From: Nitrospiria bacterium
Lineage (GTDB): Bacteria; Nitrospirota; UBA9217
DNA length: 41,987 nt
Assembly: GCA_919902495.1 (NCBI GenBank)
Contig: CAKKRC010000034.1
Location: 1 to 41,987, forward strand
Direction of reading: 5' to 3'
Part shown: positions 41,946-41,987 of the stretch, piece by piece
Layout: each line of letters starts with the position of its first letter
How positions within the stretch are numbered: the stretch's first letter is position 1
The notes under the pieces: model-generated
What the model was told of the DNA's origin: nothing
The model's database searches: none
The model's input: the letters and a program-made list of their open reading frames with translations, nothing else
Program-made: the position numbers and the translations under genes

Positions 41946-41963
41946 GCCCCGACTAGTCGGGGC
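41946..41963. repeat. Perfect 18-bp palindrome upstream of ftsH
   Basis: GCCCCGACTAGTCGGGGC is self-complementary over its full length and is preceded by CCTAACCCGGACAAGCC, which also occurs near 31725-31741. This appears to be a dispersed intergenic repeat; the window ends before its full extent is visible. Confidence 0.65.
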
Positions 41964-41987
41964 AGGCCGGCAGAGCCCCGCGTCCTA

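Overview
The window is 42 kb of GC-rich DNA, with the GC falling over about 12.7-15 kb. It reads as the chromosome of a Gram-negative, probably anaerobic or microaerophilic environmental bacterium. The evidence is outer-membrane barrels, lipoproteins, an ADP-forming acyl-CoA synthetase, a bacteriohemerythrin, a very large PAS hybrid kinase, a CFI-box C-terminal domain and a sigma-54 promoter. The style resembles Nitrospirota or Desulfobacterota, but no marker here fixes the phylum. No tRNA, rRNA, CRISPR array or intact transposase was seen.

Layout. 0-7 kb: the tail of a Lys-rich protein and its terminator, a dispersed repeat family (three copies), an SDR oxidoreductase, an ADP-forming acyl-CoA synthetase, a DRTGG-domain NTPase-like protein and an aldehyde dehydrogenase. 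7-12.7 kb: a 1386-residue hybrid histidine kinase, then a class IV aminotransferase overlapping deoC. 12.7-15 kb: a low-GC island with a canonical integron attC site, small cassette-like genes, an antisense group II intron remnant and palindromic repeats; no integrase is visible. 15-19 kb: an M28 peptidase, a TPR protein and two Opp/Dpp-type ABC ATPases without permeases, separated by a palindromic repeat.

19.3-29.7 kb (minus strand) is the most distinctive region. A three-gene module (TPR + outer-membrane beta-barrel, FecR-domain periplasmic protein, parallel beta-helix lipoprotein) occurs twice in tandem, and the downstream copy is followed by a CHASE2 adenylate cyclase. The TPR-barrel plus lipoprotein pairing resembles the Slam/surface-lipoprotein arrangement. 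My inference is a duplicated surface-display or sensing system with an associated cyclic-nucleotide output.

29.7-42 kb: a sigma-54-type promoter driving two paralogous small membrane proteins, a CpXC zinc-ribbon protein, a ParC/GyrA-type topoisomerase subunit, a TPR protein that looks like the tail of a larger membrane enzyme, a GAF/HD-GYP phosphodiesterase, a seven-repeat predicted propeller with a CFI-box C-terminus, a bacteriohemerythrin and ftsH.

Two signals run across the window. First, several genes have a -10-like hexamer ending only 5-6 nt before the ATG, which suggests leaderless mRNAs. Second, intergenic palindromic repeats built from 8-9 nt units recur, and three of them carry the same small hairpin module in the right arm.
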